Shown here: in pieces, positions 1 through 9,350 of the stretch
Numbering within the stretch: position 1 is the first letter of the stretch
Layout of the letters: each line of letters begins with the position of its first letter
Assembly (NCBI GenBank): GCA_902362365.1
Contig: CABIVQ010000002.1
Location: forward strand, 1-64,000
Origin: Clostridiaceae bacterium
Lineage (GTDB): Bacteria; Bacillota; Clostridia; Peptostreptococcales; Peptostreptococcaceae
Reading direction: 5' to 3'
DNA length: 64,000 nucleotides
Translations under genes and position numbers: made by a program
The notes under the pieces: model-generated
What the model was told of the DNA's origin: nothing
The model's database searches: none
The model's input: only the letters and a program-made list of their open reading frames with translations

Positions 1-85
1 CAAGTGTCTTGGATATAAGACACCTGCAGAGGTATTTGATGCAACATGAATATAAAGTGTTGCACTTATATTGACAATCTATCAT
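1..85 (+). mobile_element. 3' end of an IS30-family transposase gene plus element end (partial)
   Basis: An open frame enters from the left edge and stops with TGA at 47-49. Its last residues read K-C-L-G-Y-K-T-P-A-E-V-F-D-A-T. This is the conserved C-terminal block of IS30-family transposases (R-P-R-K-x-L-G-x-K-T-P-x-E-V-F). The bases after the stop, with TGTTGCACTT at 59-68 and TTGACAATC to about 80, look like the inverted-repeat end of such elements. Only about 15 codons are visible, so the family call rests on this motif alone. An IS3-type integrase core is the alternative. The outer boundary near 85 is a guess. Confidence 0.55.
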
Positions 86-262
86 ATATAAAAAATGATA
101 TATATTTAGTTATATTTATAGTGAATAAACCCTTTGCTATTTTTATTTTATTTATACTTATATCTATGATTTTTTACATATAAAAATTCTATTTACTCAT
201 ATAATCATTATATCGCTATAAAATCTTTAAAAATCAGTCACTATATTTTTAATTTAATAAAA

Positions 263-313
263 ATATCCTAGAAAGTATGAATTAATATAACTCATCATAC
301 TTTTCTAGGATAT
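263..313 (-). terminator. Rho-independent terminator after the DUF3785-like gene
   Basis: Near-perfect inverted repeat with arms at about 264-280 (TATCCTAGAAAGTATGA) and 294-311, followed on the minus strand by a T-rich tract. It lies just past the stop codon at 324. Confidence 0.8.
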
Positions 314-323
314 ATAACTAACC

Positions 324-743
324 TTATACTATACAGTTTTCTATTTGTACTATATAATCTCCACAACTCTTACAAATTATAATACTTACAATATAGCTAT
401 CATCAACTTTTTTCGCCTTAGATAATTTATTAAAAGATAAACCTTCATACTCTTTACTTATATCACTAATTACATATTCTTGATTTTTACTAAATATATA
501 GAAGTGATATTCTAAAAAAGGAAAGAACTTTGCTTTTTCCTTTACACCTGATAAACATTCTGGACAAGCTTCTTGATAGTATTCTAAATCAAAATCAATA
601 TTATCACCGCTATCTAAAAGATTTATAATATCAGATAAATTAATACCTTTAACTGGCTTCTCTTCATCATTTATTAAACCACTACAATTAGTATCATTTA
701 ATAAATACTCTTTTTCATCATAATTAAATTTATACTCGCTCAT
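324..743 (-). CDS. small conserved Cys-rich protein (DUF3785-like)
   Basis: A 139-residue protein of unknown function. It has two Cys pairs, C-P-E-C near residue 60 and C-K-S-C near residue 124. These are about 60 residues apart and could bind one zinc. There is no signal peptide or membrane segment, so it is probably cytosolic. The N-terminal pattern and length recall the clostridial family DUF3785, but this is from memory and not checked. It lies 11 bases downstream of the glycosyltransferase gene on the same strand and shares its terminator, so the two are probably co-transcribed. Confidence 0.7.
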   Translation of the reverse strand: MSEYKFNYDEKEYLLNDTNCSGLINDEEKPVKGINLSDIINLLDSGDNIDFDLEYYQEACPECLSGVKEKAKFFPFLEYHFYIFSKNQEYVISDISKEYEGLSFNKLSKAKKVDDSYIVSIIICKSCGDYIVQIENCIV

Positions 744-754
744 GTTACACCTCT

Positions 755-1639
755 TTATTCTATTTCTGATTTAAAAGGTACTTTATCATAAAGTGCCTCT
801 TTATACTCATCTTCTGTAATATAACCTAATTGATGCATTTTGTACAATATAGTTTCCTGTCTTTTTTTAGCTTCACTATGATCTGAATATTTAGCAGGAT
901 TATTAGTTATTCCTACAAGCATTGCGCTCTGAGCTAAGGTTAAATCACTTACATCCTTTCCAAAATATGTTCTAGAAGCTTTTGCTACACCATAAGATGA
1001 TTTACCAAAGTATACATTATTTAGATATACACCTAAAATTTCGTCTTTAGACATTATTTTATCAATCTTGATAGCATTATACATATCTCTTATTTTTCTT
1101 TTTATATTTTTATCATCATTAGTTAATAAATTCTTTGAAATTTGCATTTCTATAGTACTTCCACCTTGGGTAGTATCTGAGAATATATTATGGACAACTG
1201 ATCTAACAAGTGATTTATAGTCAACTCCATTATGATTATAGAATCTTTGATCTTCTATAGCTACTAAAGCATTTTTTAAATCATTAGGAATCTTATCTGT
1301 ACTAACCACCTGACTACTTATATAATTATCTTCTATAAGCTGTCTAGTTACTTTTGGAGCCCCTCTTAAGGCTGATATAACCACAACAGATCCTATCGCC
1401 GAACAAATTACCAAAGCTACAAGAAAAATTACCGACATAGTTTTTATAAGTTTATTTCTTTTCATTTTATCATTTTTTCTTGATCTTCGACTTCTTTTTT
1501 TAACTTCTTCACTCTTTATATTATTAATATTTTTATTTCTTTCAATACTATTATTACTTGACATAGGCCTTGATACAGAATCATTTGAACTGACTTTTCT
1601 TCGTCTTATTTTATTTGTATTTTCATTATAATAATTCAT
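755..1639 (-). CDS. monofunctional peptidoglycan glycosyltransferase (GT51)
   Basis: Polymerises lipid II into glycan strands at the outer face of the membrane. From the chosen start the protein has 294 residues: a basic, Asn/Arg-rich cytoplasmic tail to about 65, one membrane helix at about 66-91, then a GT51 domain. The family motifs are visible: E-D-Q-R-F-Y-N-H-N-G with catalytic Glu near 129, Q-G-G-S-T-I-E-M-Q near 158-166 (Glu where Thr is usual), R-K-I-R-D and Y-L-N-N-V-Y-F-G. No transpeptidase domain follows, so it is not a class A PBP. The frame opens 11 codons earlier, but AAGGAGG at about 1645-1651 points to the ATG at 1639. Confidence 0.88.
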   Translation of the reverse strand: MNYYNENTNKIRRRKVSSNDSVSRPMSSNNSIERNKNINNIKSEEVKKRSRRSRKNDKMKRNKLIKTMSVIFLVALVICSAIGSVVVISALRGAPKVTRQLIEDNYISSQVVSTDKIPNDLKNALVAIEDQRFYNHNGVDYKSLVRSVVHNIFSDTTQGGSTIEMQISKNLLTNDDKNIKRKIRDMYNAIKIDKIMSKDEILGVYLNNVYFGKSSYGVAKASRTYFGKDVSDLTLAQSAMLVGITNNPAKYSDHSEAKKRQETILYKMHQLGYITEDEYKEALYDKVPFKSEIE

Positions 1640-1784
1640 TTTTACCTCCTTATTTCTAAATTTATTATACATCCCTTATAATAATAAATCAAAGAACAAA
1701 ATTGTAAGATTCATTATACTAATTGTATGTAGTAATTTGAAAAATAAGCTAATTTTTGTTATAATTTTAAAATTTGATGTGATA

Positions 1785-1807
1785 TTTGTAAGATTTTAGT
1801 GTATAAT
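1785..1807 (+). promoter_or_regulatory. likely promoter of the ferredoxin gene
   Basis: A perfect TATAAT is at 1802-1807, 32 bases before the ferredoxin ATG, in the divergent spacer. No good -35 hexamer sits 17 bases upstream, so only the -10 is supported. Confidence 0.35.
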
Positions 1808-1839
1808 GTATAAGAAGTTTATATAAGGAGGTAACCGTT

Positions 1840-2010
1840 ATGGCATATCAAATAAATGATGCTTGTATAAGCTGTGGTGCTTGTGAAGCTGAATGTCCTA
1901 TGAGCTGTATATCAGCTGGAGATGATAAATACGTTATAGATGCAGACGTATGTATAGAATGTGGTGCTTGTAACAGCGTTTGTCCTGTAGACGCTCCACA
2001 ACCAGAATAA
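1840..2010 (+). CDS. 2[4Fe-4S] ferredoxin
   Basis: A 56-residue clostridial-type ferredoxin, a soluble low-potential electron carrier for pyruvate oxidoreductase, hydrogenase and similar enzymes. Two C-x2-C-x2-C-x3-C clusters are complete: Cys 9, 12, 15, 19 and Cys 38, 41, 44, 48. Each last Cys is followed by Pro. An extra Cys is at 23, and the protein ends in the acidic/Pro tail P-Q-P-E. The start is fixed by AAGGAGG at 1825-1831. It stands alone between divergent and convergent neighbours, with its own promoter and terminator. Confidence 0.95.
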   Translation: MAYQINDACISCGACEAECPMSCISAGDDKYVIDADVCIECGACNSVCPVDAPQPE

Positions 2011-2012
2011 TA

Positions 2013-2062
2013 AAAAAACTGTTCCTTTAATTGATTCATATCAATTAGGAACAGTTTTTTTA
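2013..2062. terminator. bidirectional terminator between ferredoxin and secreted protein genes
   Basis: A long hairpin, A-run then CTGTTCCT...AGGAACAG then T-run (arms about 2013-2034 and 2040-2060), follows the ferredoxin stop. It can serve both converging genes because A-runs and T-runs flank it on both sides. Confidence 0.85.
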
Positions 2063-2524
2063 TTTGTATTCTTTACATAAATCTTCTGAAGTAACTAAGT
2101 TTATTTTTATATTTTCATCTTTATTGTATAGGGCAATACCTATTTTAATATCTATATTTTCTCCACTGTTTAAAGTTCCTATAAATCCCTTAATGTTATC
2201 ATTCGAAGTCTTTACAAAATACTTTGTAGATTTATCCCCTTGATATGGATAAATATCTATATTAGCTAACTCAATATCATACTTCCCTTTATTTTCCACT
2301 TTCATAGTTAATATAGCATAATAACTATATTTTTCTTCTATATCTATAGAATCTTCAAACTTATGAACATCTGCTAACTCAACATCTATGTCTTCATTAT
2401 TTATATTATTAATAATAATATCTTTTTCATTATTGTTATTACATTCATTCATAGAAGTAGAAACATTTGACATGTTAATTGTAGAAAAAATAATTAATAA
2501 ACTAATAAAAATTTTTTTATACAT
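2060..2524 (-). CDS. small secreted protein, DUF4352-like fold suspected
   Basis: A 154-residue exported protein of unknown function. The start has an SD (AGGAGG about 8 bases upstream). A signal peptide (M-Y-K-K then a hydrophobic run to about residue 20) is followed by an Asn/Asp-rich linker. The rest is a beta-rich domain with the stretch V-E-N-K-G-K-Y-D-I-E-L. Repeated hydrophobic strands around such a core are typical of the immunoglobulin-like DUF4352 extracellular domains. That assignment is inference. No lipobox Cys is evident. The upstream spacer carries two Spo0A boxes about 130-155 bases from its start. Confidence 0.6.
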   Translation of the reverse strand: MYKKIFISLLIIFSTINMSNVSTSMNECNNNNEKDIIINNINNEDIDVELADVHKFEDSIDIEEKYSYYAILTMKVENKGKYDIELANIDIYPYQGDKSTKYFVKTSNDNIKGFIGTLNSGENIDIKIGIALYNKDENIKINLVTSEDLCKEYK

Positions 2525-2651
2525 AAATTCCTCCTAAATCATTTTTATTAGTTTATCCATACTGTAATTTTTTATTTAAATTTATTAAAATTTTCCAATT
2601 AGCAAATAAAAATAATATTTTTTTATTATTTTAAAATTTTTTTAAACTTTT

Positions 2652-2693
2652 TTCGACATTTCTATTGCATTATTTGTCGAATTTTGTTATTAT
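2652..2693 (+). promoter_or_regulatory. paired Spo0A boxes on a sigmaA-type promoter
   Basis: TTCGACA at 2652-2658 and TTGTCGAA at 2674-2681 are two perfect copies of the 7-base Spo0A box (TGTCGAA) in opposite orientation. The second lies in the spacer of a plus-strand promoter: TTGCAT at 2665-2670, 17 bases, TATTAT at 2688-2693. Box placement suggests direct control of the RNA that starts near 2700, and possibly of the divergent secreted-protein gene. Spo0A binding is inferred from the motif only. Confidence 0.6.
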
Positions 2694-2699
2694 TAATTC

Positions 2700-2829
2700 A
2701 AGGTTATTCCCCTAATAACCGATTATTTTACTCCCCAAATAAAATATATTCCCTAATAAACCCCTTTTTATAATATATTTTACCCCTTTATAACCCTACT
2801 TGATCGGATTAGAGTAGGGTTATTTTTTT
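2700..2829 (+). ncRNA. candidate C-rich small RNA, Spo0A-box controlled
   Basis: About 130 bases with no open reading frame run from the promoter at 2665-2693 to a complete intrinsic terminator (arms 2792-2800 and 2813-2821, seven T at 2823-2829). The predicted RNA has a 5' hairpin at 2702-2720 (7-bp stem GGTTATT/AATAACC with loop CCCCT). A second hairpin has arms 2741-2750 and 2772-2781; its loop carries CCC and CCCC. Further CCCC runs lie at 2733-2736 and 2783-2786. C-rich single-stranded loops that pair with G-rich SD sequences are a hallmark of Firmicute regulatory RNAs such as RsaE/RoxS. The 3' end is antisense to the last codons of the kinase gene. Existence is inferred, not shown. Confidence 0.55.
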
Positions 2830-3834
2830 GTCCATATTAATTATTTTTCTTATCAATCTATATCCTTGAGCTTTCGAATCTAAAGATCTTATTTCATTAT
2901 ATTCAGTATTTATATTATGCCTAATATTCCAATAACCTAATTCTTTGTAAAGTAATATCTTTTTTTCATCAGATGACCATGAATATTCTTCTTTATTTAT
3001 TTTTGTGTAGTACCAATCTAAATTCTCATTTACAGCTGATAGATCATTCATTATTTCCAACACATTATCATATCTTTCATTTTGATTTACTTTTAAACAC
3101 TTTTCTATAATTTGTATCATACTTTTAGGAATATGTGGCAAATATTTTTTTCTTACTGGAAATTTACCGTTTGCACTGGCAATCTTCAGGCTATTTAAGT
3201 CTTTATGTCTTTTTACTTGCTTGTTATATTCTTCATTTCCATTACACATTCTATATAAAGTTGTTCCTATTTGGTAAACATCAATTTTCCTATTTACAGT
3301 AGAATTCAAACATTGCTCTGGTGCTATATGCTTATAATAGACATTTTTAAGCTTTGCATTTCCATTTTCATCTAAATAAAGTGCTGAACCAAAATCTGTT
3401 AATACTGCCCTATTTTCATCATTTATAAGTATATTATTAGGCTTTATGTCACAGTGCACCAAGTTATTGTTATGAATATAGTACACAGCTTGTAAAAAGT
3501 CTAAAGAATATCTTATTATTTCTCTTAAAGTTAAATTTCTGCCTTGAAGTAAGTTATATAGCGATCCATTTTCGAAATAAGGCATAACTATATAAATATA
3601 TTCATCATCATAAGATGCATGTTTTATTGAAATTATATTAGGATGTTCTAATCTGCATATTTTTTTAGATTCATCAAAATATCTATCGTACTCTTTTAAG
3701 TTCTTTTTATCTATTTGCTTTAATATAAATTTAGAACCTAATTGAGTATCTTCAACTATATATAACGCAGAATTTACTCCCTCTGAATTTATTTTTTCTA
3801 ATATTTTCAGATTAATTTTTGTACTTATTTGCAT
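2809..3834 (-). CDS. soluble eukaryotic-type Ser/Thr protein kinase
   Basis: Phosphorylates protein Ser/Thr. The kinase domain spans about residues 12-270 of 341: Lys39 in F-I-L-K-Q, catalytic loop H-C-D-I-K-P-N-N with Asp129, D-F-G at 147-149 and A-P-E at 171-173. All essential residues are present. Unlike PrkC it has no membrane helix and no PASTA domains. A C-terminal extension of about 70 residues is unrecognised. I start at the ATG at 3834, which lies inside the last codons of the upstream gene (10-base overlap, GGGG just upstream). A TTG at 3849 in the same frame is less likely. It forms a two-gene operon with the gene before it. Confidence 0.88.
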   Translation of the reverse strand: MQISTKINLKILEKINSEGVNSALYIVEDTQLGSKFILKQIDKKNLKEYDRYFDESKKICRLEHPNIISIKHASYDDEYIYIVMPYFENGSLYNLLQGRNLTLREIIRYSLDFLQAVYYIHNNNLVHCDIKPNNILINDENRAVLTDFGSALYLDENGNAKLKNVYYKHIAPEQCLNSTVNRKIDVYQIGTTLYRMCNGNEEYNKQVKRHKDLNSLKIASANGKFPVRKKYLPHIPKSMIQIIEKCLKVNQNERYDNVLEIMNDLSAVNENLDWYYTKINKEEYSWSSDEKKILLYKELGYWNIRHNINTEYNEIRSLDSKAQGYRLIRKIINMDKKITLL

Positions 3835-4124
3835 AACTCTACCCCACAACTTGAAAATAATTCTTCAATTATACCTTCAACTTTCACCGCTTCAATTATT
3901 TCTATACCTATATCACCTTCTATATTCATGTACGCTTTTCTTACACCATATTCTTTAACTAATACACTAATCATTTTCCTTATATAACTTAATCTTTCTC
4001 CTACACTAAAAGATTTAGGTATAACAATTTCGTCTTTTAATATATATTTTGTTTTTTGATTTATTATTTTATATATCCCAAATTCTATTTTGTTAATAAA
4101 AATATTTATATTCATTAATCCCAT
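3825..4124 (-). CDS. small unknown protein, possible minimal RuvC/RNase H-like fold
   Basis: A 99-residue protein with no recognised family. The order is beta strand (I-N-I-F-I-N-K-I-E-F-G-I-Y), beta hairpin, helix (E-R-L-S-Y-I-R-K-M), strand (K-A-Y-M-N-I-E) and helix (V-K-V-E-G-I-I-E-E-L). This resembles the first half of RuvC-like RNase H folds. The first-strand catalytic Asp is missing, so an inactive or binding role is more likely. The start ATG follows AGGGGGA. It overlaps the downstream kinase by 10 bases, which implies translational coupling, so it could be a substrate or partner of that kinase. Fold assignment is inference. Confidence 0.6.
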   Translation of the reverse strand: MGLMNINIFINKIEFGIYKIINQKTKYILKDEIVIPKSFSVGERLSYIRKMISVLVKEYGVRKAYMNIEGDIGIEIIEAVKVEGIIEELFSSCGVELCK

Positions 4125-4220
4125 AAAAATTCCCCCTAGGAAAAACTAGTTTATTGTTATATAATATGAATTTTCACTTGGGAAAAATGATAAAAATGTA
4201 AAAAATATATACTAATAATA

Positions 4221-4261
4221 AAAGAAATGATTAACTCTAATAGAGTTTACCATTTCTTTTT
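4221..4261 (-). terminator. terminator after cspC
   Basis: Hairpin with outer arms AAAAGAAATG / CATTTCTTTT and inner AACTC / GAGTT, T-rich on the minus-strand side. It separates the csp operon from the kinase pair. Confidence 0.75.
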
Positions 4262-4321
4262 AAATATAAGATAAAAACTTATATGTGAAATAAATGTATC
4301 TAAAGTTTATCTTATTCCAAT

Positions 4322-5995
4322 TTAAAGATTATCTGCTATAGCCATCATCGTACTTTGTAAATTTAAAATACCATATCCTTGAGATGAATTTGGATAAGTA
4401 TATATATTATTTTTAGTTGCTCCACGCATTAAGTAAGTTTTTAATACCTTTGTAAATAAAGCTCTTCTTGAATAGTCACCTTGTTGTGCCAGGTATTCCA
4501 TTATAATAGCTAAAACTCCACATACTAATGATGAACTAACACCTGTACCTGTCGAAGTAGTATAGCTTTGATTTATAAACGGTGAAATTATATCTACACC
4601 TGGCGCTACTATATCAGGCTTTGTAAAACGACCTTTGACTGGCCCTTTTGATGATCCTATCCACATGCTATTAGTTTTATCATTATATGCACCTATTGTT
4701 ATTACATTTTCTGTTGAAGCATATAAAGTAATTGTTGAGTAAGAATTTGGGTCTAAGAATCTTGTATTAACAGGTATAAGATTTTGATTAGGTAAATAAA
4801 TATCGTACTCTCCTGAAGTTATAATCTCAGGAAATAATCTAAGTGTCCATATACCAGGTTTTATGTCATCTATTCTTATTGTCAATTCTTGATTTCCTGA
4901 AAGCAACCATGGATAAATAAGCCTCATTTCATAAGATGCATTTTCTAAGTTGAACCTCCCACTATATATACTATCATCTGGTGCATACATTATTTTATAA
5001 CTAATTTCTCCAGAAGGAGATATAACTAATGCCCCTACTCTCCCTGGTCCATTTGGAGATATAGTTATTTCTAATGATTTTTGTTCTGATACTTCTAAGA
5101 TAATATCCTGTGGAGTTTCATCATCTTGAAAAAAGCCTTCATAATGAATATCTGTGTTCCCCTCATTTCCAGCTCCACCTACTACTACAACTCCCGTACT
5201 ATTTAAATAAGTAAATGTATCTAATAAATTTGTTAATAAGAATGACACAGACCTTTCAGCAACAGTTAAATTTATTACTGTCAATTTATTTTCTCTTTGA
5301 GATATGTCAATTACATATTTTATTGCAGCTAAAAAATCTGTATTTATATAATTTATCCTTCCTTCTTGATAAACTCCTTCATGCTGTCTTAATTTAACAA
5401 CAACTAGTTCACTATTAATTGCTACACCCCTATATAATGGATTCAATCTCCCATTACCAGAAGATATACCTGCTGCTATAGTGCCTGTTCCTATATTATC
5501 TACACTTAAACTAGAGTCTCCATTTGAAATAGCTTCATTTATTTCTTCTCTTGTAAATTCACTTCCAAATATCATTCCTTCTGGTGGTGAATTTCTATCA
5601 CTTTCTTGATCCCAAAGTGATATTATCTTACTAGTATTATCATTTTTTATAAAATCTGGATGTAAGTAATCTATTCCAGAATCTATAATAGCAATTAGTA
5701 CACCCTGACCACTAGCATTTATATATGGGTTATTATCTATATAATCTGTACCAGCAGCAACTGTTACACTTTCACCTTGAAATACATTATTAGTTATATT
5801 TATTAAAGAACTCATAGGTTTAGATATTTGCCACCAAGATACTTCTGTTATTGTATTTAATACATTATCATTAAAATTTTGATCTACATATATAACTGCA
5901 AGTACCTCGTTAAGTATCATATATCTATTTATTCCATTTTCATTTAATGCTGATAATATATTACCTTGATAGATTATGGTATATGATTTTTCCAT
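4322..5995 (-). CDS. cspC: germination pseudoprotease CspC
   Basis: A 557-residue subtilisin-fold protein, the same length as I recall for C. difficile CspC, where it acts in bile-salt and co-germinant signalling upstream of CspB and SleC. The catalytic Asp is kept (D105 in I-I-D-S-G-I-D-Y). The His is Thr170 (G-T-G-T for G-H-G-T) and the Ser is Gly485 (G-T-G-V for G-T-S-M). These are the substitutions known in C. difficile CspC, so it cannot be a protease. A family jelly-roll insertion (about 285-410) is present. Strong SD AGGAGGGG; it starts 9 bases after cspBA. If numbering matches C. difficile, residue 457 (Gly there, altered in a bile-salt mutant) is Phe here. Confidence 0.95.
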   Translation of the reverse strand: MEKSYTIIYQGNILSALNENGINRYMILNEVLAVIYVDQNFNDNVLNTITEVSWWQISKPMSSLINITNNVFQGESVTVAAGTDYIDNNPYINASGQGVLIAIIDSGIDYLHPDFIKNDNTSKIISLWDQESDRNSPPEGMIFGSEFTREEINEAISNGDSSLSVDNIGTGTIAAGISSGNGRLNPLYRGVAINSELVVVKLRQHEGVYQEGRINYINTDFLAAIKYVIDISQRENKLTVINLTVAERSVSFLLTNLLDTFTYLNSTGVVVVGGAGNEGNTDIHYEGFFQDDETPQDIILEVSEQKSLEITISPNGPGRVGALVISPSGEISYKIMYAPDDSIYSGRFNLENASYEMRLIYPWLLSGNQELTIRIDDIKPGIWTLRLFPEIITSGEYDIYLPNQNLIPVNTRFLDPNSYSTITLYASTENVITIGAYNDKTNSMWIGSSKGPVKGRFTKPDIVAPGVDIISPFINQSYTTSTGTGVSSSLVCGVLAIIMEYLAQQGDYSRRALFTKVLKTYLMRGATKNNIYTYPNSSQGYGILNLQSTMMAIADNL

Positions 5996-6004
5996 ACTCC
6001 CCTC

Positions 6005-9000
6005 CTATCTAAACTGATCAAAAATATTTCTTATATTTAAAATTCCATATCCATAATTATTATTTGGATATTGTATATTATTTTCTCTTACCGCTCCCGC
6101 TCTAAAATATGTTCGCGCTTTTTGAACAAAAGCCTTATTTGGATAATTATTCTCAACTATGACGTACTGATAAAATAAAGCCACACATCCCGATGTATAT
6201 GCTGCTGATGCTGCTGTTCCTGTAATAGTTGCATATCCTCCTCCTGGATATGGAGCTATTATATTAACCCCTGGAGCTACTATATCAGGCTTTAAAATCC
6301 CATTTATTGTTGGTCCTCTAGATGAACTTTGCCATAAACTACCATTTATAGAATTGTATGCACCTACTACTATTTGATCTTCATATTGAGCTGGATATGT
6401 TACTGTACTATTGGGGTTTGGATTTCTAAATTTTGTTCCTGAATTTAAGAATTCTCTATTTGGCAAATATGCATTATAAACTCCATTTGTAATATATACT
6501 CCTGTCAATCTTATTTTCCATATACCTCTTTTTACGTTATATAAATTTATAATTGCTTGTTGCTGCCCAGAATAAGTTGTAGGATATATATATGTTATAC
6601 CGTATCTCGTTCCTTCTAAGTCAAATACGCCACCTACCTGACTATATTCAGATATATCGACCTCTTTACTTTCCTCTCCTGTTGGTGAAATTATTGATAC
6701 AAGTGCAGTATCCGGCCTATTTATCCATACATCAATTATTAATTCTTGCTCTTCATTCTCTATTTCTAGTTCAATATCTTGTATATCCCCATTAAATGAA
6801 ATTATACCACTTGTATGTGTTTGAGTATTTCCTTCATTGCCTGCTCCGGTTACCAGACATAATCCTCTTGAAAAAAAAGCTTCTGTAGTTAAAGTTCTAC
6901 TTGATACTCCTGCAAGACTTGTAGATCCTAAACCAATATTAACAACTAAAGGAAGATTTTCTTCAAATGCTTTTTTGTAAGCATATGAATATGCTACATT
7001 AGCCATAGCACTATTATAATATCCATTAATTGTTTCCATCTTAATTACTATTAAATCACTATCTTCAGCAACACCAGCATATTCCCTATTTACATTTCCA
7101 CGTCCTGCACAAATTCCAGCTATCATAGTTCCATTTCCAATTTCATCAGTAGATAAACTATTATCATTATTAGCTATAGCTTCATTTATTTGATCTCTTG
7201 TATACTCTGTTCCTATATAGTAACCTTCAGGTGGATTTCCTTCTTTAGTTTGATCCCATAAATACAGTATTTTTGAAGTTCCATCTTCATAAATAAAATC
7301 TGGATGTAAATAGTCTATACCGCTACTGATTATTGCTATTGCAACGCCTCTGCCTGTTAATGATATATTGGGATTATTTTTAAAAAAATTCACACCAATT
7401 TCTTCATTTGCATTTACACCTCCTGTAGTACCTTGAGTAATCTCACCAAGCAGACTATATCTAATATTAGGATCTATTCTAAGTATAGATGGTAATCCAA
7501 ATATCTGTGGAAGTAAATTAAAATTAGATTCTGTCACAAATAAAATTCCATAATTATCACTTAATTTTAAAAACTCATAGTCTGGTACAATTTCTGATAG
7601 TTGAGACTCAAATTCGGGTTCATGAAGTAAGTTGATACCGGGCCTAAAAATCCCGTGCTGTTGACGCATCATTTTTATTTTAGGCTTTAAATTATTTTCT
7701 TTTCTTTTCCTACATCTTCTCTTTCTATACTGATACTCTAAGTTACTATTCATGTCAGCTAATTCATTTAATTCAAGTGTTGATAAATTTAAAAATCCAT
7801 ATCCTCTTAATCCATTTGGGTATGTCAAATTTTGGTTTCTCCTTGCAGATTTTAAAAGAAGAGCTTTTAACTTAGCTGAGTATAAAAACAAATCATTCCT
7901 ATTAACTATTCCCCATTGATGAAATAGTGAACATACACCAGTTACATGAGGTGTTGCCATACTAGTTCCAGTTAATGCTCCTGTATTTCCACCTGGAAGA
8001 TATGATAATATATCTTCTCCAGGAGCTAATATATCTGGTTTAAATACACATTCTTCGAAGTCTCCCTCCCCTGAAAATACAGAAACTATATCCGTTCTAG
8101 AATTATAACTCCCTACAGTTATTACTCTCGATGCAGTTCCCGGAACTGTAACTGTAAGTTCTGTTGTAGGCTCTAGAAACCTAGTCTCTGGGCTTAGACC
8201 TTCCGAAGTAGGTAAATATATATTTATATTACCATCAACTATGTTTATAGGTTGAAATACAATTTTCCATATTCCAGGAGTTATAGCACTACTTGTAGTT
8301 AACTGAAATGTTACCCTTCTTGATAATGAGTATGGTGCAACCGGATAAAAGTATCCTTTTATTCTTGTGCTTCCTATAGAATTTCTTACTTCTCCTGAAG
8401 TTAATGATATATATTGAGTTTGCTGATTTGATGGGTTTACTAAAAAAACATTAAAGTTATCTGCAAAATTAGGCCAAATATTTATATTCAATATTGTTTC
8501 ATTTTCTCCTATTACAAACTCAACTTCTTCTTGTATATTTGTTAGTTTAATATGCTTATGTCCACCCTTATTCCTATTATTTCCTGCTGCTACTACTATA
8601 TTATTCTTCCAATACAAACACATATCATCTATATATTCTTCAAATAAAGATAATCCTCTATGAGACCCTTCATTACTTCCATAACTTATGTTTATAGATA
8701 CAGGCATATTTAGTTCTAATGATCTGTCTAGTATAAATTTTATAGCCCTCATAAATTCTGTACTCCTAGAGAAAGTATCTGTAGTTCTTGTACCTACCCT
8801 AACCACTATCATACTTGCTTCATTTGCAATAGATGCGCAAGTACCTGCAACATGGGTACCATGAATACTCGTAGGTGATATAGGGACATTCCCTTGATTA
8901 TTAATGGCATTATTTATATCTTCATTTGTATACAAAGTTCCTTCATGAAATCCTTCTGGAGGATTCCCTGGTATAGATTGGTCCCAATAATATAAGATTT

Positions 9001-9343
9001 TTGAATTGCCATTTGAGTCTTTAAATACAGGCAGAGTATAATCTATTCCTGAATCTATAATACCAAGTATTGTTCCTTTACCAGTTAAGTTGCTTCTATT
9101 TTTAAAATTAGTAATTCCTGTGCTAGAGAAACTTTGAGTATCTTGTGTTTGAAGTATAAATGGTTTTTCTACATATTCAATTTGTGGATATTGTAATAGT
9201 CTATCTATAGGCTCTGGTGTAGAAGAAGTTATTATTGCATAGTTTGAATTTAGTATCTCTACATTAACACCAAGTTCTTCTTCAAGCTGCATTATATCTC
9301 CGCTATATTTTACAATAACTTCATACTCATCTATAATAATCAC
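6005..9343 (-). CDS. cspBA: CspB-CspA fusion, germination protease plus pseudoprotease
   Basis: Two subtilisin-like Csp domains in tandem, about 1,110 residues. The CspB half has an intact triad. Counting from the GTG at 9415, these are D121 (I-I-D-S-G), H185 (H-G-T-H) and S485 (G-T-S-M-A-T-P). In C. difficile this half activates the cortex lytic enzyme SleC. The CspA half has lost all three: I-I-S-S-G (Asp to Ser), G-N-G-T (His to Asn), G-T-A-A-S-A (Ser to Ala). Such CspA is known to be needed to package CspC into the spore. The start is uncertain. GTG 9343 given here lies within the SD AGGAGGTG. ATT 9337 or ATA 9334 have better spacing but are rare starts, and ATG 9394 lacks any SD. It is followed directly by cspC. 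Confidence 0.93.
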   Translation of the reverse strand: MIIIDEYEVIVKYSGDIMQLEEELGVNVEILNSNYAIITSSTPEPIDRLLQYPQIEYVEKPFILQTQDTQSFSSTGITNFKNRSNLTGKGTILGIIDSGIDYTLPVFKDSNGNSKILYYWDQSIPGNPPEGFHEGTLYTNEDINNAINNQGNVPISPTSIHGTHVAGTCASIANEASMIVVRVGTRTTDTFSRSTEFMRAIKFILDRSLELNMPVSINISYGSNEGSHRGLSLFEEYIDDMCLYWKNNIVVAAGNNRNKGGHKHIKLTNIQEEVEFVIGENETILNINIWPNFADNFNVFLVNPSNQQTQYISLTSGEVRNSIGSTRIKGYFYPVAPYSLSRRVTFQLTTSSAITPGIWKIVFQPINIVDGNINIYLPTSEGLSPETRFLEPTTELTVTVPGTASRVITVGSYNSRTDIVSVFSGEGDFEECVFKPDILAPGEDILSYLPGGNTGALTGTSMATPHVTGVCSLFHQWGIVNRNDLFLYSAKLKALLLKSARRNQNLTYPNGLRGYGFLNLSTLELNELADMNSNLEYQYRKRRCRKRKENNLKPKIKMMRQQHGIFRPGINLLHEPEFESQLSEIVPDYEFLKLSDNYGILFVTESNFNLLPQIFGLPSILRIDPNIRYSLLGEITQGTTGGVNANEEIGVNFFKNNPNISLTGRGVAIAIISSGIDYLHPDFIYEDGTSKILYLWDQTKEGNPPEGYYIGTEYTRDQINEAIANNDNSLSTDEIGNGTMIAGICAGRGNVNREYAGVAEDSDLIVIKMETINGYYNSAMANVAYSYAYKKAFEENLPLVVNIGLGSTSLAGVSSRTLTTEAFFSRGLCLVTGAGNEGNTQTHTSGIISFNGDIQDIELEIENEEQELIIDVWINRPDTALVSIISPTGEESKEVDISEYSQVGGVFDLEGTRYGITYIYPTTYSGQQQAIINLYNVKRGIWKIRLTGVYITNGVYNAYLPNREFLNSGTKFRNPNPNSTVTYPAQYEDQIVVGAYNSINGSLWQSSSRGPTINGILKPDIVAPGVNIIAPYPGGGYATITGTAASAAYTSGCVALFYQYVIVENNYPNKAFVQKARTYFRAGAVRENNIQYPNNNYGYGILNIRNIFDQFR

Positions 9344-9350
9344 CTCCTGA
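9332..9350 (-). promoter_or_regulatory. strong SD of cspBA without a normal start codon
   Basis: AGGAGGTG at 9341-9348 is followed in frame by ATT (9340), ATT (9337), ATA (9334), then GAT GAG TAT GAA of the conserved Csp N terminus. An ATG at 9330 is out of frame and meets a stop after six codons. Either a rare start codon is used or a base is missing between that ATG and the Tyr-Glu-Val codons. Confidence 0.6.

Noticed and set aside
1848-2039. Minus-strand frame opposite the ferredoxin
   Set aside because: It is the antisense shadow of the Cys-rich ferredoxin; no SD.
2700-2800. G-quadruplex on the minus strand from repeated GGGG runs
   Set aside because: Loops between G-runs are up to 18 bases, too long for a stable quadruplex; the plus-strand C-rich RNA explains the pattern better.
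5215-5397. Plus-strand frame in cspC
   Set aside because: Shadow frame, no ribosome binding site.
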